NCBI RefSeq assembly: GCF_000164135.1 | Contig: NZ_GG770555.1 | Location: forward strand, 653,979-717,978 | Reading direction: 5' to 3' | From: Mycobacterium parascrofulaceum ATCC BAA-614 | GTDB lineage: Bacteria > Actinomycetota > Actinomycetes > Mycobacteriales > Mycobacteriaceae | DNA: 64,000 nt | Shown: piece after piece, positions 10,784 through 19,321 of the stretch | Layout: each line of letters starts with the position of its first letter | Position numbering within the stretch: the stretch's first letter is position 1 | Translations under genes and position numbers: made by a program | The notes under the pieces: model-generated | Database searches by the model: none | Told to the model about the DNA's origin: nothing | Seen by the model: only the letters and a program-made list of their open reading frames with translations

Positions 10784-12166
10784 ATGGATTTTGGGATGTT
10801 TCCGCCGGAGTTCAACTCCGGTCGGATGTATGCCGGTCCCGGTGCGGCGCCGTTGTCGGCCGCGGCACAGGCCTGGGCGCAACTGGCCGACGAACTCTAC
10901 GCAGCGGCCGGCAGGTTTGGAACGGTGGTGGCGGAGTTGACCGCCGGACCGTGGGCGGGCCCCACGTCGGCGTCGATGGCGGCTGCGGCGGCGCCCTATC
11001 TGGAATGGCTCAGCGGCATGGCTGCGCTGGCGGAGGAGACCGCCGCCCTAGCGACATCCGCGGTCGCCGCCTACGACGCGGCGTTCGCGGCCACGGTCCC
11101 GCCACCGATCATCGCGGCCAACCGCAGCCTGTTGGCGGCGTTGGTGGCGACCAACTTCTTCGGACAGAACACTGCGGCGATCGCCGCCACCGAGGCGGAG
11201 TACGCCGAAATGTGGGCCCAGGACGCCGCCGCGATGTACACCTACGCCGGTTCCTCGGCGGCCGCGACCGCGTTGACGCCGTTGACCTCGCCAGGGCAGA
11301 ACACCGATCCGGCCGGCCCGGCCCGCCAGGCAGCTGCGGTCAGCCAGGCGGTCAGTGCGCCCGCCGGCGATGCACTAGGCGTCGTGTCCGACGTCGGCCA
11401 TACATTTTCCGCGGTGCCCGCCGCGCTCCAAAGCCTGGCGACCGCGGCGCCGGCAGCCGCGTCGGACCCGCTTTCGACGTTGGCCGACCTGGTCACAATC
11501 TTCGTCAGCGCGCCGTCCAGCTTGCTCACTTTCGCGGCAATCCTCCCGCTCGTGGTCATCGCCGGCCCGGTCGATCTCCCCATCGCCGCCCTCGGCACCC
11601 TCATCGGTTTCCACACCGACGACATCGTTAGCGGGTGGAACGGCGAAGAGGTTTGGCCGGGGTACGGGCCCGCACCCGTCTGGAATTTTCCGGCGACCCT
11701 GACGAACCTGAGCCCGGGTGCGGTGCCGACGTTGTCGGCCGGCCTGGCCGAGGCCAAGGCGGTTGGGGGATTGTCCGTGCCGCAGGCATGGACCGTCGCC
11801 GCGTCGGAACTGCGCCCTGCCGCGTTGGCGTCGCCGCTTAGCAGCCTCGACAGCGCCATGGTGGCGCCCCTGGAAGTCGGCTCGAGCGACATGCTTGGCG
11901 ACATGGGGGTGGCGGGGATGACCGGGCGCGCTATGGCCGGGGGCCCGAGCGGCGGCGGCGACGGCGGCAAGGTGACCGGCCAGCGCGTGGTTGCTCGCTT
12001 CGGCGGCGCGGTGCCCGGCAGCGATGGCCAGGCACCGCCCGTCAAGCCCCGGGTGGTGGTGACCGGAGTCGCCGCCAGGATCCGCGAGATCACCAAACTC
12101 CGCGACGAGGGACACTTGAACACCGAGGAATACCAGAAGCTGAAGAACGAGCTGCTCGGGCGTTGA
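10784..12166 (+). CDS. PPE family protein (PPE-SVP) with SHOCT-like tail, second copy
   Basis: A 460-residue paralogue of the preceding PPE. It starts MDFGMFPPEFNSGRMY, has the SVP signature GLSVPQAW near residue 330, a Gly-rich segment and the ending TKLRDEGHLNTEEYQKLKN before LLGR, again like a SHOCT domain. The start ATG follows AAAAGGGA. The two genes are in the same orientation with a short gap, so co-transcription and origin by tandem duplication are likely. The sequence has drifted more in the region after residue 180 than in the PPE domain or the tail. Confidence 0.92.
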   Translation: MDFGMFPPEFNSGRMYAGPGAAPLSAAAQAWAQLADELYAAAGRFGTVVAELTAGPWAGPTSASMAAAAAPYLEWLSGMAALAEETAALATSAVAAYDAAFAATVPPPIIAANRSLLAALVATNFFGQNTAAIAATEAEYAEMWAQDAAAMYTYAGSSAAATALTPLTSPGQNTDPAGPARQAAAVSQAVSAPAGDALGVVSDVGHTFSAVPAALQSLATAAPAAASDPLSTLADLVTIFVSAPSSLLTFAAILPLVVIAGPVDLPIAALGTLIGFHTDDIVSGWNGEEVWPGYGPAPVWNFPATLTNLSPGAVPTLSAGLAEAKAVGGLSVPQAWTVAASELRPAALASPLSSLDSAMVAPLEVGSSDMLGDMGVAGMTGRAMAGGPSGGGDGGKVTGQRVVARFGGAVPGSDGQAPPVKPRVVVTGVAARIREITKLRDEGHLNTEEYQKLKNELLGR

Positions 12167-12173
12167 AGCTGTT

Positions 12174-12190
12174 CGGCCTCGCGCAGGCCG
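12174..12190 (+). terminator. short hairpin after the PPE pair
   Basis: CGGCCT and AGGCCG form a 6-bp perfect stem with a 5-nt loop, starting 7 bp after the stop of the second PPE gene. There is no T-tract. The size is marginal for a terminator. Confidence 0.3.
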
Positions 12191-12245
12191 GCAGTAGCCG
12201 GGGTCGGTAGCATGACCGCGACTAATGACTGATGAGGTCTCACCC

Positions 12246-13418
12246 ATGAGAATTGTGCTGGCAAGCTACGGGAGCCGCGGCGACGTCGAGCCGTGCGCCG
12301 CCGTCGGGCGCGAGCTGCTCCGCCGGGGTCACGACGTGCTCATGGCCGTCCCGCCGGACAGGATCGGCTTCGTCGAATCCGCCGGGCTGACCGCCGCCGC
12401 TTATGGGCCGGACACGCGAGAGCAGATCACCACGGCCACGGATTTCGTTCAGCGCGTTCAGGATCCGATCAGCGCCCTGCCGAAAGTCATGGAGCGCGTC
12501 ACCAGGGTGTGGGCGGAGAAGGGTACGGCGCTGGCGTCGTTGGCCGAAGGTGCCGACCTACTGGTCGCCGGGACGAACGAGCAGCGGCTCGCCGCCAATG
12601 TCGCGGAGCTCCACACCATGCCGTTCGCGGCGCTGCATTTCTTCCCCGCGCGGGCGCTGGAGCTCGGCGGGTTCCAGGAACCCGTCACGACGGTGGCCGA
12701 GGGCGCGCAACGCGAAGCCCTCGGCTTGCCCGACAAAGCCCGGCCGTCGGCCCGAGAAGTGCTGGAGATCCAGGCCTACGAGGAGTTCTGCCTGCCCGAT
12801 CTGCGCGCCGAGTGGGGCGAATCGGCACATCGGCGGCCGTTCGTCGGGTCGCTGACGCTGGAAATGGCGACCGATGGCGATGACGAAATGTTGTCGTGGA
12901 TTGCCGAGGGACCGCCGCCGATCTACTTCGGCTTCGGCAGCACACCGGTCAGCTCGCCGCCCGAGACGGTCGCGGTGATCACCGCGGCTTGCGAGCAGGT
13001 GGGCGAACGCGCGTTGATTTGCAGCGGCCCCAACGATTTCACCCAGCTCGAGCCGGCGGCCCACACCAAGATCGTGGACGCGGTCAACCACGCGGCCGTT
13101 TTTCCGGCATGCCGCGCGATCGTGCACCACGGGGGCGCCGGCACCACGGCCGCGGGCATGCGCGCCGGGGTTCCCATGTTGTTGCTCTGGCTCTGGCTCG
13201 ACCAGCCGATCTGGGCGTCCGCGGTCAGCCGGTTGGAGGTGGGGCTTGCCAGACCATTCGCGGAATCGACCTACGATTCGGTGGTCGCGGACCTGCGCTC
13301 CCTGCTCGCCGCGGATCTCGTCACACGGGCCCGCGAGGTGGCGGCCCAGATGACCAAGCCCGCCGAGAGCGTCGCCCGGGCCGCCGACCTCTTGGAAGAC
13401 GCGGCGCGCGCGGGCTGA
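12246..13418 (+). CDS. GT-B glycosyltransferase (GT1/UGT type)
   Basis: A 390-residue glycosyltransferase that should transfer a sugar from a nucleotide donor to a lipid or other acceptor. The N-terminus MRIVLASYGSRGDVEP is the hallmark of the actinobacterial macrolide/glycolipid group, which includes the glycopeptidolipid enzymes Gtf and Rtf and M. tuberculosis Rv1524/Rv1526c. The C-terminal donor site shows HHGGAGTTAAGMRAG and then a DQP motif. I chose the ATG at 12246 because family members begin there; an in-frame ATG exists at 12225. A role in surface glycolipid decoration is plausible, though no other glycolipid genes are adjacent. Confidence 0.9.
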   Translation: MRIVLASYGSRGDVEPCAAVGRELLRRGHDVLMAVPPDRIGFVESAGLTAAAYGPDTREQITTATDFVQRVQDPISALPKVMERVTRVWAEKGTALASLAEGADLLVAGTNEQRLAANVAELHTMPFAALHFFPARALELGGFQEPVTTVAEGAQREALGLPDKARPSAREVLEIQAYEEFCLPDLRAEWGESAHRRPFVGSLTLEMATDGDDEMLSWIAEGPPPIYFGFGSTPVSSPPETVAVITAACEQVGERALICSGPNDFTQLEPAAHTKIVDAVNHAAVFPACRAIVHHGGAGTTAAGMRAGVPMLLLWLWLDQPIWASAVSRLEVGLARPFAESTYDSVVADLRSLLAADLVTRAREVAAQMTKPAESVARAADLLEDAARAG

Positions 13419-13493
13419 TCGCCCCGACGTTCAGTGGTGCGAAGCGGCCGGGTCGTGTAGAAGGTTCTGGGTCTCGCCGGGTAGGGATGCGCA

Positions 13494-14336
13494 GTGGAGG
13501 ATTCGACGGCCTCGTCAGGTCTGGTCGCGGACGGCATGTACGTGCACGCCCTGCTCCGCTACCCCGTGAAGTCGATGCTCGGTGAAGCGGTCGCGACCCT
13601 CTTCGTCGATGAGCACGGCGCCGACGGGGACCGGCGCCTCGCGCTGCTCGACGCCGACACCGGGCACGTGGCCAGCGCCAAGAACGCCCGGTTGTGGCGG
13701 GGGCTGCTGAGGTGCACCGCGACCGCGGACGCCGGCCGTGTGACCATCGGCCTGCCCGATGGAACCAGCGTGGCGGCCGACGACCCCGGCGTCGACGACC
13801 GGCTGTCACGGCTGTTGGGGCGGCCGGTCCGATTGATCGCCCAGCGCCCCGAGGGCGCCACGTTGGTGCGCCCGGACCCGGAGAAGTTGCTCGAGTTGGG
13901 CCTGGACGCCGAGGTCGGCGGCCGGATTCTTCGGATCGCCCAGGCGACCCCGGGCGACGCCTTCACCGACGAAGCCCCGCTGCACGCGATCACCACGGCA
14001 ACGTTGGAGCACATCGGCGTCGAGGCATTGCGCTACCGGCCGAACGTGGTGATCACCACGCCACCGGACTACCGGCCCTATGCCGAAAACGACTGGGTCG
14101 GTCGGGACATCGCCATCGGCGCTGCGCGGGTGCGGGCACTGACGGCCACCTCACGGTGCGTCGTGCCGACGCTCGAACACGGCCCATTGCCACGCGCTCC
14201 GCAGGCACTGCGCACCCCCGCGGCCGAGAACCGTTGGGACACAGGCGGTCACGGCGCCCAGCCGTGCGCAGGGGCTTACCTCGCCGCGCTGGCGGCGGGT
14301 GTGATCCGCGTCGGCGACCGCGTCGCCATCGGGTGA
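13494..14336 (+). CDS. MOSC-domain molybdenum-cofactor protein
   Basis: A 280-residue protein with an N-terminal MOSC beta-barrel (YVHALLRYPVKSMLGE) and a C-terminal MOSC domain. The conserved Cys that would ligate molybdenum is probably the one in TSRCVVPT. Related proteins (YcbX, mARC) reduce N-hydroxylated compounds using the sulfurated molybdenum cofactor. The start shown is a GTG; an ATG at 13536 (MYVHALL) is an alternative and fits the domain start better. It stands alone, converging on the next small gene. Confidence 0.82.
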   Translation: MEDSTASSGLVADGMYVHALLRYPVKSMLGEAVATLFVDEHGADGDRRLALLDADTGHVASAKNARLWRGLLRCTATADAGRVTIGLPDGTSVAADDPGVDDRLSRLLGRPVRLIAQRPEGATLVRPDPEKLLELGLDAEVGGRILRIAQATPGDAFTDEAPLHAITTATLEHIGVEALRYRPNVVITTPPDYRPYAENDWVGRDIAIGAARVRALTATSRCVVPTLEHGPLPRAPQALRTPAAENRWDTGGHGAQPCAGAYLAALAAGVIRVGDRVAIG

Positions 14337-14357
14337 TCAGCCGTGCCTGCCGCGGAG

Positions 14358-14609
14358 TCAGGCACCGAGGTTGCGAAGCGCGGTGTCGAGCTCCTCGGCC
14401 TGCTCGGCCAGCTCGCGTTCCGAAAGCTGCGCGCCTCCGGCCCGCTCCAGCACCTCCTGGCGCGTCGCGATCTGCAGGGCGCCACGGTAATCCGCGGTGT
14501 CCAACTCCGCCGGCGAGGCGACGTCGACGCGGCCCTCGATCGCGACCAGAACGGCCCGTTCGTCGTGCGAGTCCAGCAGGCGCCGGACGTCATCAGCGCT
14601 GACGGTCAT
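14358..14609 (-). CDS. small hypothetical protein
   Basis: An 83-residue acidic, helical protein (many Glu, Leu and Ala). The start MTVSADDVRRLLDS has a strong GAGGGG ribosome site, which supports it as real. It has no membrane segment, cysteine or recognisable domain. It lies just downstream of the dehydrogenase operon on the same strand, 45 bp after the DUF6480-like gene, and may be its last member. Confidence 0.65.
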   Translation of the reverse strand: MTVSADDVRRLLDSHDERAVLVAIEGRVDVASPAELDTADYRGALQIATRQEVLERAGGAQLSERELAEQAEELDTALRNLGA

Positions 14610-14654
14610 GCCTGCCCCCTCGTGCCGGTTCGCATCGCACGAAATCCTTTCACG

Positions 14655-14897
14655 TTAAGCCCCAACCATTTTCATCACGAGCAGTACCGCGACCGCGAGG
14701 AACACCACGGCGAAGATGCCAACGCCGAGCACGGTGAGCACCGAACCCGGGGTGAACCGCCGGGTCGCGGGCGGTTGATGCTGGGCGACGCCCGAGGTCT
14801 GCGGCGCGGCGGGGGGCGTGGTCCCCGGCGGCACGCCGCCGCCCGGCTGCAGCCCGGGCGTGCGAACCGGATCGGGGTTCGGCGGATGGGCGGTCAT
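14655..14897 (-). CDS. DUF6480-like small membrane protein
   Basis: An 80-residue protein. The first 45 residues are Pro/Gly/Thr-rich (NPDPVRTPGLQPGG, then VPPGTTPPAA), a pattern I associate with DUF6480. One transmembrane helix follows at about residues 54-77, so the proline-rich part is probably on one face of the membrane. The ATG overlaps the stop of the upstream dehydrogenase gene by four bases (ATGA), so translation is coupled. Function unknown; its context suggests membrane association of the dehydrogenase or stress response. Confidence 0.75.
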   Translation of the reverse strand: MTAHPPNPDPVRTPGLQPGGGVPPGTTPPAAPQTSGVAQHQPPATRRFTPGSVLTVLGVGIFAVVFLAVAVLLVMKMVGA

Positions 14898-16114
14898 CGC
14901 TGGTCCTTTCCGGAATGCTCGGCGTGGGACGCGCCGGCTTTCGCCCCGGGCCGTATCGCCACCCGAACGCAATCGTCTTTCTTGTTCTTGAACAGGTCGT
15001 AGGCGAGCACGCCTTCCTCGAGCGACAGGTCGTGGGTGATGAGCTTGGCGGGGTTGAGATCCCCCTGCTCGACGTAGTCGAACAACCGCGACATGTACCG
15101 CTGACCGTGCTGCTGAGCGGTCTTCAGGGTCAGCCCTTTGTTCGTCAGCACGCCGGTCGGAAACTTGTCGGTCAGCCCGTATACCCCGAGCACCGACACC
15201 ACCCCGCCTTTGCGGCACGCCAGGATCGCCTGACGCAGCGCGGTGGCGCGGTCGGTCTCCATTCGCAGGAATTGCTTGGCGCGGTCGTAGAGCTGCTGTA
15301 GGCCGGTGCCATGGCCCTCCATGCCGACGGCGTCGATGCAGGCGTCCGGCCCGCGGCCGCCGGTCATCTCGCGCAGCGTCTCGTGGACGCTGTCGACCGC
15401 GGTGTAGTCGACCGTCTCCAGCCCGAATTCGCTGTGCGCCAGGGCCAGGCGCTCCGGAATCCGGTCGATGACAATCGCGCGTTCGGCGCCGAGCAGCAAG
15501 GCGCTGCGGGCGGCCATCAGACCCACGCCGCCGGCACCCCAGACTGCCACCGTGTCCCCGCCGGCGATGTCGCAGAAATCGGCGCCCATGAAACCGGTGG
15601 GCACCGCGTCCGACAGGAAGAGCGCCTGCTCGTCGCTGATGTCACCGGGAATGGCAAAGCAATTCGCGTCGGCGAACGGCACCCGCACGTATTGGGCATG
15701 CGAGCCCGCGTAGCCGCCGAACGGATGGGTGTAGCCGTAGATCCCCCCGGAGGGGTAGCCGAGCAGGGGCTGCTGCAGTTCGGCGTTGGGGTTGGTGGTG
15801 TCGCAGCACGAGTACATCTCGTGGTCGCAATACCAGCACTGGTTGCAGGCGATGAACGAGGGCACCACCACCCGGTCGCGCACCCGGGTCTCCCGCACCT
15901 CGGGACCCGTCTCCACGACGACGCCCATGAACTCGTGGCCGAAGACGTCACCTTCCCTCATCCCCGGCAGGTAGCCGTCGATGAAATGCAGATCCGACCC
16001 ACACGTGGTGGTGAGCCGGACTTCGACGATCGCGTCATGGGGATTCAGGATTTTCGGGTCGTCGACCGTCTCCACCGACAGGTCGTTGACCCCGTTCCAG
16101 CACAGCGCGCGCAT
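14894..16114 (-). CDS. zinc-dependent alcohol/formaldehyde-type dehydrogenase
   Basis: A 406-residue medium-chain dehydrogenase. Catalytic zinc ligands are visible in TTTCGSDLHF and GHEFMGVV. The structural-zinc lobe has cysteines in the stretch CNQCWYCDHEMYSCC. The NAD(P) site is AVWGAGGVGLMAA. The long central insertion and the PTGFMGADF motif place it near glutathione-independent formaldehyde dehydrogenases and related threonine-dehydrogenase-like enzymes. The substrate is uncertain. The start ATG at 16114 has an AAAGGCGGCGAGG leader. It sits between a SRPBCC gene (17 bp upstream) and a DUF6480-like gene (4-bp overlap), forming an operon. Confidence 0.9.
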   Translation of the reverse strand: MRALCWNGVNDLSVETVDDPKILNPHDAIVEVRLTTTCGSDLHFIDGYLPGMREGDVFGHEFMGVVVETGPEVRETRVRDRVVVPSFIACNQCWYCDHEMYSCCDTTNPNAELQQPLLGYPSGGIYGYTHPFGGYAGSHAQYVRVPFADANCFAIPGDISDEQALFLSDAVPTGFMGADFCDIAGGDTVAVWGAGGVGLMAARSALLLGAERAIVIDRIPERLALAHSEFGLETVDYTAVDSVHETLREMTGGRGPDACIDAVGMEGHGTGLQQLYDRAKQFLRMETDRATALRQAILACRKGGVVSVLGVYGLTDKFPTGVLTNKGLTLKTAQQHGQRYMSRLFDYVEQGDLNPAKLITHDLSLEEGVLAYDLFKNKKDDCVRVAIRPGAKAGASHAEHSGKDQR

Positions 16115-16131
16115 GCCTCGCCGCCTTTCGC

Positions 16132-16626
16132 TTACCGCGCGGACTTTCGCGCGCTCGGGTTCGTTCGGACGGTCGGCACCTCGCCGGTTTGCATCAGCGC
16201 ACGCAGCCGGTAGAGGACCTTGAACGCCGCGGCGCCGGCCAACAGGTCCGGTGCCGGTGTAGTGGCCCGCAAGGTCACCTCGGTACCCAACTGCCCCGGC
16301 GCGGGGCGATAGGTCACCGTGATCTGCTTCGCGTCGCCCGTACCGACGAATCGAAGCCCCTCCGGTTCCGGGATCAGCTCCGAATCCCATACCGTTTTCG
16401 GCCCCGCGAGCAACCGCCAGCGATAACGGTCCGGGCCTCGAAGCTCGACCTCGGCGATGTCGCCGAGCACTATCGACATCTGCTCGGGATCGTGCCAGAA
16501 CTGCTCGATCCGCTCGACGGGGCACGCGATCGTGACCGTCTGGCCCCCCGAGGGGCGGGGCTGCATGGCGGTGACCTTCTTCACCGCCCCCAGCACCTGG
16601 TCTTTGGCGAAATTCACGTAGTTCAC
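16132..16626 (-). CDS. SRPBCC-family lipid/polyketide-binding-like protein
   Basis: A 164-residue protein of the SRPBCC helix-grip fold (polyketide cyclase/dehydrase-like), seen in VTIACPVERIEQFWHDPEQM and the beta strands after it. I chose GTG at 16626 (MNYVNFAKDQ) because GGAGGGAG stands just upstream. These proteins hold hydrophobic ligands; the ligand here is unknown. It is the first gene of the operon with the zinc dehydrogenase. Confidence 0.8.
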   Translation of the reverse strand: MNYVNFAKDQVLGAVKKVTAMQPRPSGGQTVTIACPVERIEQFWHDPEQMSIVLGDIAEVELRGPDRYRWRLLAGPKTVWDSELIPEPEGLRFVGTGDAKQITVTYRPAPGQLGTEVTLRATTPAPDLLAGAAAFKVLYRLRALMQTGEVPTVRTNPSARKSAR

Positions 16627-16789
16627 GCCACTCCCTCCGTCGCGGCCTCCGTCGCGGCGTTGCATTCCCGCCCAGAACGCGCCCAAACGGGAGACGGAAT
16701 TACTGTTCGAAGGGCGAAGCCGCCCGCCGCGAGGGCGTCGGCTATCGCGTTGCAGATGAACGCTATTCAGGCGGCGTCGCGGCCGGCAG

Positions 16790-17044
16790 CTACGCCTCCG
16801 CGTGCGGGGTTGGGCTTTGCGCAGACTCCCACTTCGATTCGAGCGACCTCGTCACGGTGGTACCCGCGGCCATGTCGAGCTGGAAGGTCTCCCCGTCGTC
16901 GTCCTCGAAGGTGACGACGTAGCCGCCCTCGGTGGAGTCTTTGAACACCACCTTGTAGGGCCGTTCACCAGAGCCGCGGTCGACGGCAATGATGTCGCCA
17001 GGGGAGACGTCGTCGATGAGGTCGTTACCGGAGACTTCGGACAT
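16790..17044 (-). CDS. small acidic hypothetical protein
   Basis: An 84-residue protein that looks like a compact beta-barrel: VSPGDIIAVD, then PYKVVFKDSTEGGYVVTFED. It is rich in Asp and Glu with a short Ser/Pro/His tail. No known domain is recognised; the pattern resembles small SH3-like folds. Its start is ATG at 17044. It stands alone between the dehydrogenase operon and the divergent CsbD gene. Confidence 0.6.
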   Translation of the reverse strand: MSEVSGNDLIDDVSPGDIIAVDRGSGERPYKVVFKDSTEGGYVVTFEDDDGETFQLDMAAGTTVTRSLESKWESAQSPTPHAEA

Positions 17045-17275
17045 ACCGTCGACGGTAGCGGATTCAGGATCGGGACCCGTTCGGGACCGCGCCCCAGGCG
17101 GCCAAACATATTGCGGCCCTGCATATTTCGTTCACACCGGGCCCCTTACCCTGGCCTCGCGCGGGTGGGTGACCCAGGTCACACGCATGTTTGATCGGCG
17201 GCATCGGTGGAATGCCTGACTGTGGCACGCACGAACGAACTGAGTTCTTGGCTAACGCCGCAAGGAGACTGTCGA

Positions 17276-17833
17276 ATGAGCGAACAGAACAAAGCCGACG
17301 AAGCGCGTCGGGGCCTGATCGATTCGGTGAAGGGCAAAGCCAAAGAGGTCTTCGGGGCTGTTACCGGCAACGAATCGCTGACCGCCGAGGGGCAACTCGA
17401 ACAGAGCCAGGCCCACGAGCGCAAGGAGGCGAACGCGACGGAGGCCGTCGCGGAGGCCCAGGCCAACCGGGCACAGGACCGGGCCGCCGAAGCCCGGGTG
17501 GAAGGCGCCCAACAGCGGGTGGCCGCCAACGCGCAGGCCGTCGCCACCGAGGAATCGATCGAGGCGCGCGAGGCGGCCGAGAAGCGAGCTGCCGATCAGG
17601 CCGCACTGCAGCGGGCGACCGCCGAGAAGTCCCGGGCCGAGCTGGACGCGCAGCAGCAAGTGCAGCGCGCGAAGGCGGAAGAGCGCGCCGAGATCAGGGA
17701 AGCGTCGGAGGACATCGTCGACGCCGTCGCCGAGCACCAGACGTCGGTGCAGGTCGCCCGGCACGAAGAGTCCGAGGCCGACCGCCTCCGGCGCCAGGCT
17801 CGGAACGCGACCGACGAAGCCGACCTGCCCTGA
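17276..17833 (+). CDS. CsbD-family stress protein with long coiled-coil extension
   Basis: A 185-residue protein. Residues 1-55 match the CsbD domain (DSVKGKAKEVFGAVTGNESL), a small general-stress protein. The remaining 130 residues are a charged Ala/Glu/Arg/Gln coiled coil not present in the usual 60-residue CsbD proteins. An AAGGAG ribosome site decides the ATG at 17276. It is followed after 26 bp by another coiled-coil protein with its own AGGAGA site, so the two are very likely co-expressed. Function in mycobacteria is not established. Confidence 0.85.
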   Translation: MSEQNKADEARRGLIDSVKGKAKEVFGAVTGNESLTAEGQLEQSQAHERKEANATEAVAEAQANRAQDRAAEARVEGAQQRVAANAQAVATEESIEAREAAEKRAADQAALQRATAEKSRAELDAQQQVQRAKAEERAEIREASEDIVDAVAEHQTSVQVARHEESEADRLRRQARNATDEADLP

Positions 17834-17859
17834 CGGCGGTCCACACACAGGAGAAGTTG

Positions 17860-18534
17860 ATGAAGATATCCGAAGTCCCGTTCGCCGTTCTGCGGTTCCA
17901 CTACCAGCTGGCCCGCTTCCCGTTGCAGTTGATCGAGGACCGGGTCGTCACCCGAATCCCGACCGAGGCTCCCGCGCGGCTGCTCTTCGAGCGCTCGCTC
18001 GGAATGCTGGACACCACGGTCGGCAATGTGCTCGACGACCCGACGCTGGTCGAACGCGGGACGGCGCTGGTGGACCGCAGCGACGCGCTGGGCCGCGCGG
18101 CCGAGCTGGACGCGAAGGCCGCAACCCGCAAGGAACGGGCCGACGCGAAGCTCAAGGGCGCCCGGGACGAGGCGATCGAGGACCGGCGGGAAGCCCAGGC
18201 GGCGACGCAGCAGGAGATCCAGGACGCCCGCAAGACCGCCGAGCAACGCAAACGCGAAGCGGCCCAGTCGGCCCAGCAGCAGAGCGCCGCGGCGAAACGC
18301 CGCGCCGACGAGGCGGCGGACCGGCAGAAGCGGACGGTGGAATCGGCCAAACGGCAGGTCGAGACCAGGACTCAGGCGGCCGAGAAGGCCGCGTCCAAGG
18401 CCGCGGCGGCGAAGATCGACGAAGCCGAGGACAAGCTGGGCGAGGCCGCCGAGAAGCGCACCGAGGCGGACCGCGTGGCGCAGCTGGCGGCCGCCGAAAG
18501 GCGGCAGCGGCAAGAGGAGCGCGCGAACGACTGA
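17860..18534 (+). CDS. coiled-coil protein, partner of the CsbD gene
   Basis: A 224-residue protein. The first 75 residues are a folded helical region (SEVPFAVLRFHYQLARFPLQ). Residues 80-224 are a continuous Ala/Glu/Lys/Arg coiled coil. The start ATG at 17860 has AGGAGA upstream. It ends 4 bp from the stop of the convergent cutinase gene. The amphipathic N-terminus could bind membrane or lipid, with the coil pairing to the CsbD extension, but both points are inference. Confidence 0.78.
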   Translation: MKISEVPFAVLRFHYQLARFPLQLIEDRVVTRIPTEAPARLLFERSLGMLDTTVGNVLDDPTLVERGTALVDRSDALGRAAELDAKAATRKERADAKLKGARDEAIEDRREAQAATQQEIQDARKTAEQRKREAAQSAQQQSAAAKRRADEAADRQKRTVESAKRQVETRTQAAEKAASKAAAAKIDEAEDKLGEAAEKRTEADRVAQLAAAERRQRQEERAND

Positions 18535-18538
18535 CGCG

Positions 18539-19216
18539 TCAGGCGCGCGGCGCCGGACCCTGGTTGATCTTGTTGGCCGCGAACGTCGCGGCCTGGGCGG
18601 TCATCCCGGCGTCGATGTAGGAGACGTGCGCCATGATGTTGCCGCCCCCTGAGCAGATCGGATCGTCGGGGGCGCACAGGCTGATGGTCTTGGACCCGTA
18701 CGCCGGGTTGATGGTCGGCAGCGGTTGGCCGCCCCACAGCATCGTGGAGAAGCCGCTGCTGGGCTCGCCGAACAGGGCGACGGCGGCGACGTGGTCGGCG
18801 ACCGAGGCCGGCATCGCGTTGGTGGCCAGGTCGATCACGGTCGAGCCCTGGGAGTAGCCGCCCAGCACGATCTTGGAGTTCGGGCAGCTGGCGACGGTGT
18901 CCTGGATGTGCGCGCTGGCATCGTTGGAACCGGCGTTCGCACTGTTGTGGTAGTCGTCGTTGGCCGGGTAGTTGACCGCGTAGACGTCGACGGACTTCCC
19001 CCCGAGCTGGGAGGTGAGCGAGTCCACGAAGGCCTGGCCGATGTTGCCCAGACCGGGCTCCTGGTGAGTGCCGCGAGCGAAGACGACGGAGACGTCGGAG
19101 CAGGCGTCGGCGGAGGCGGCGGGCAGGCCCGTCGGTTCCCCGACCGGGATGGTCAGCGCCGCCCACGTCGTGACGACCGGGACCCCGACGATGCGAGCAA
19201 ATCTGCGTGCACTCAT
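18539..19216 (-). CDS. secreted cutinase-family esterase
   Basis: A 225-residue alpha/beta-hydrolase of the mycobacterial cutinase-like (Culp) group. A signal peptide covers about the first 36 residues. The catalytic Ser122 lies in GGYSQGS, and the acid and base are Asp185 (CAPDDPIC) and His197 (MAHVSYI). Four cysteines can form the two usual disulfides. Known members hydrolyse esters or phospholipids outside the cell. The gene is monocistronic. Confidence 0.93.
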   Translation of the reverse strand: MSARRFARIVGVPVVTTWAALTIPVGEPTGLPAASADACSDVSVVFARGTHQEPGLGNIGQAFVDSLTSQLGGKSVDVYAVNYPANDDYHNSANAGSNDASAHIQDTVASCPNSKIVLGGYSQGSTVIDLATNAMPASVADHVAAVALFGEPSSGFSTMLWGGQPLPTINPAYGSKTISLCAPDDPICSGGGNIMAHVSYIDAGMTAQAATFAANKINQGPAPRA

Positions 19217-19321
19217 GCCGGAATCCTGTCACACCACCGACCGCCGCTACGCCGGCGGTTCGCGCCGGGGTGCGGATGTGATCTCGTTCGAACCAGTCGC
19301 GTTGCGGCGCAACGGATGTGG

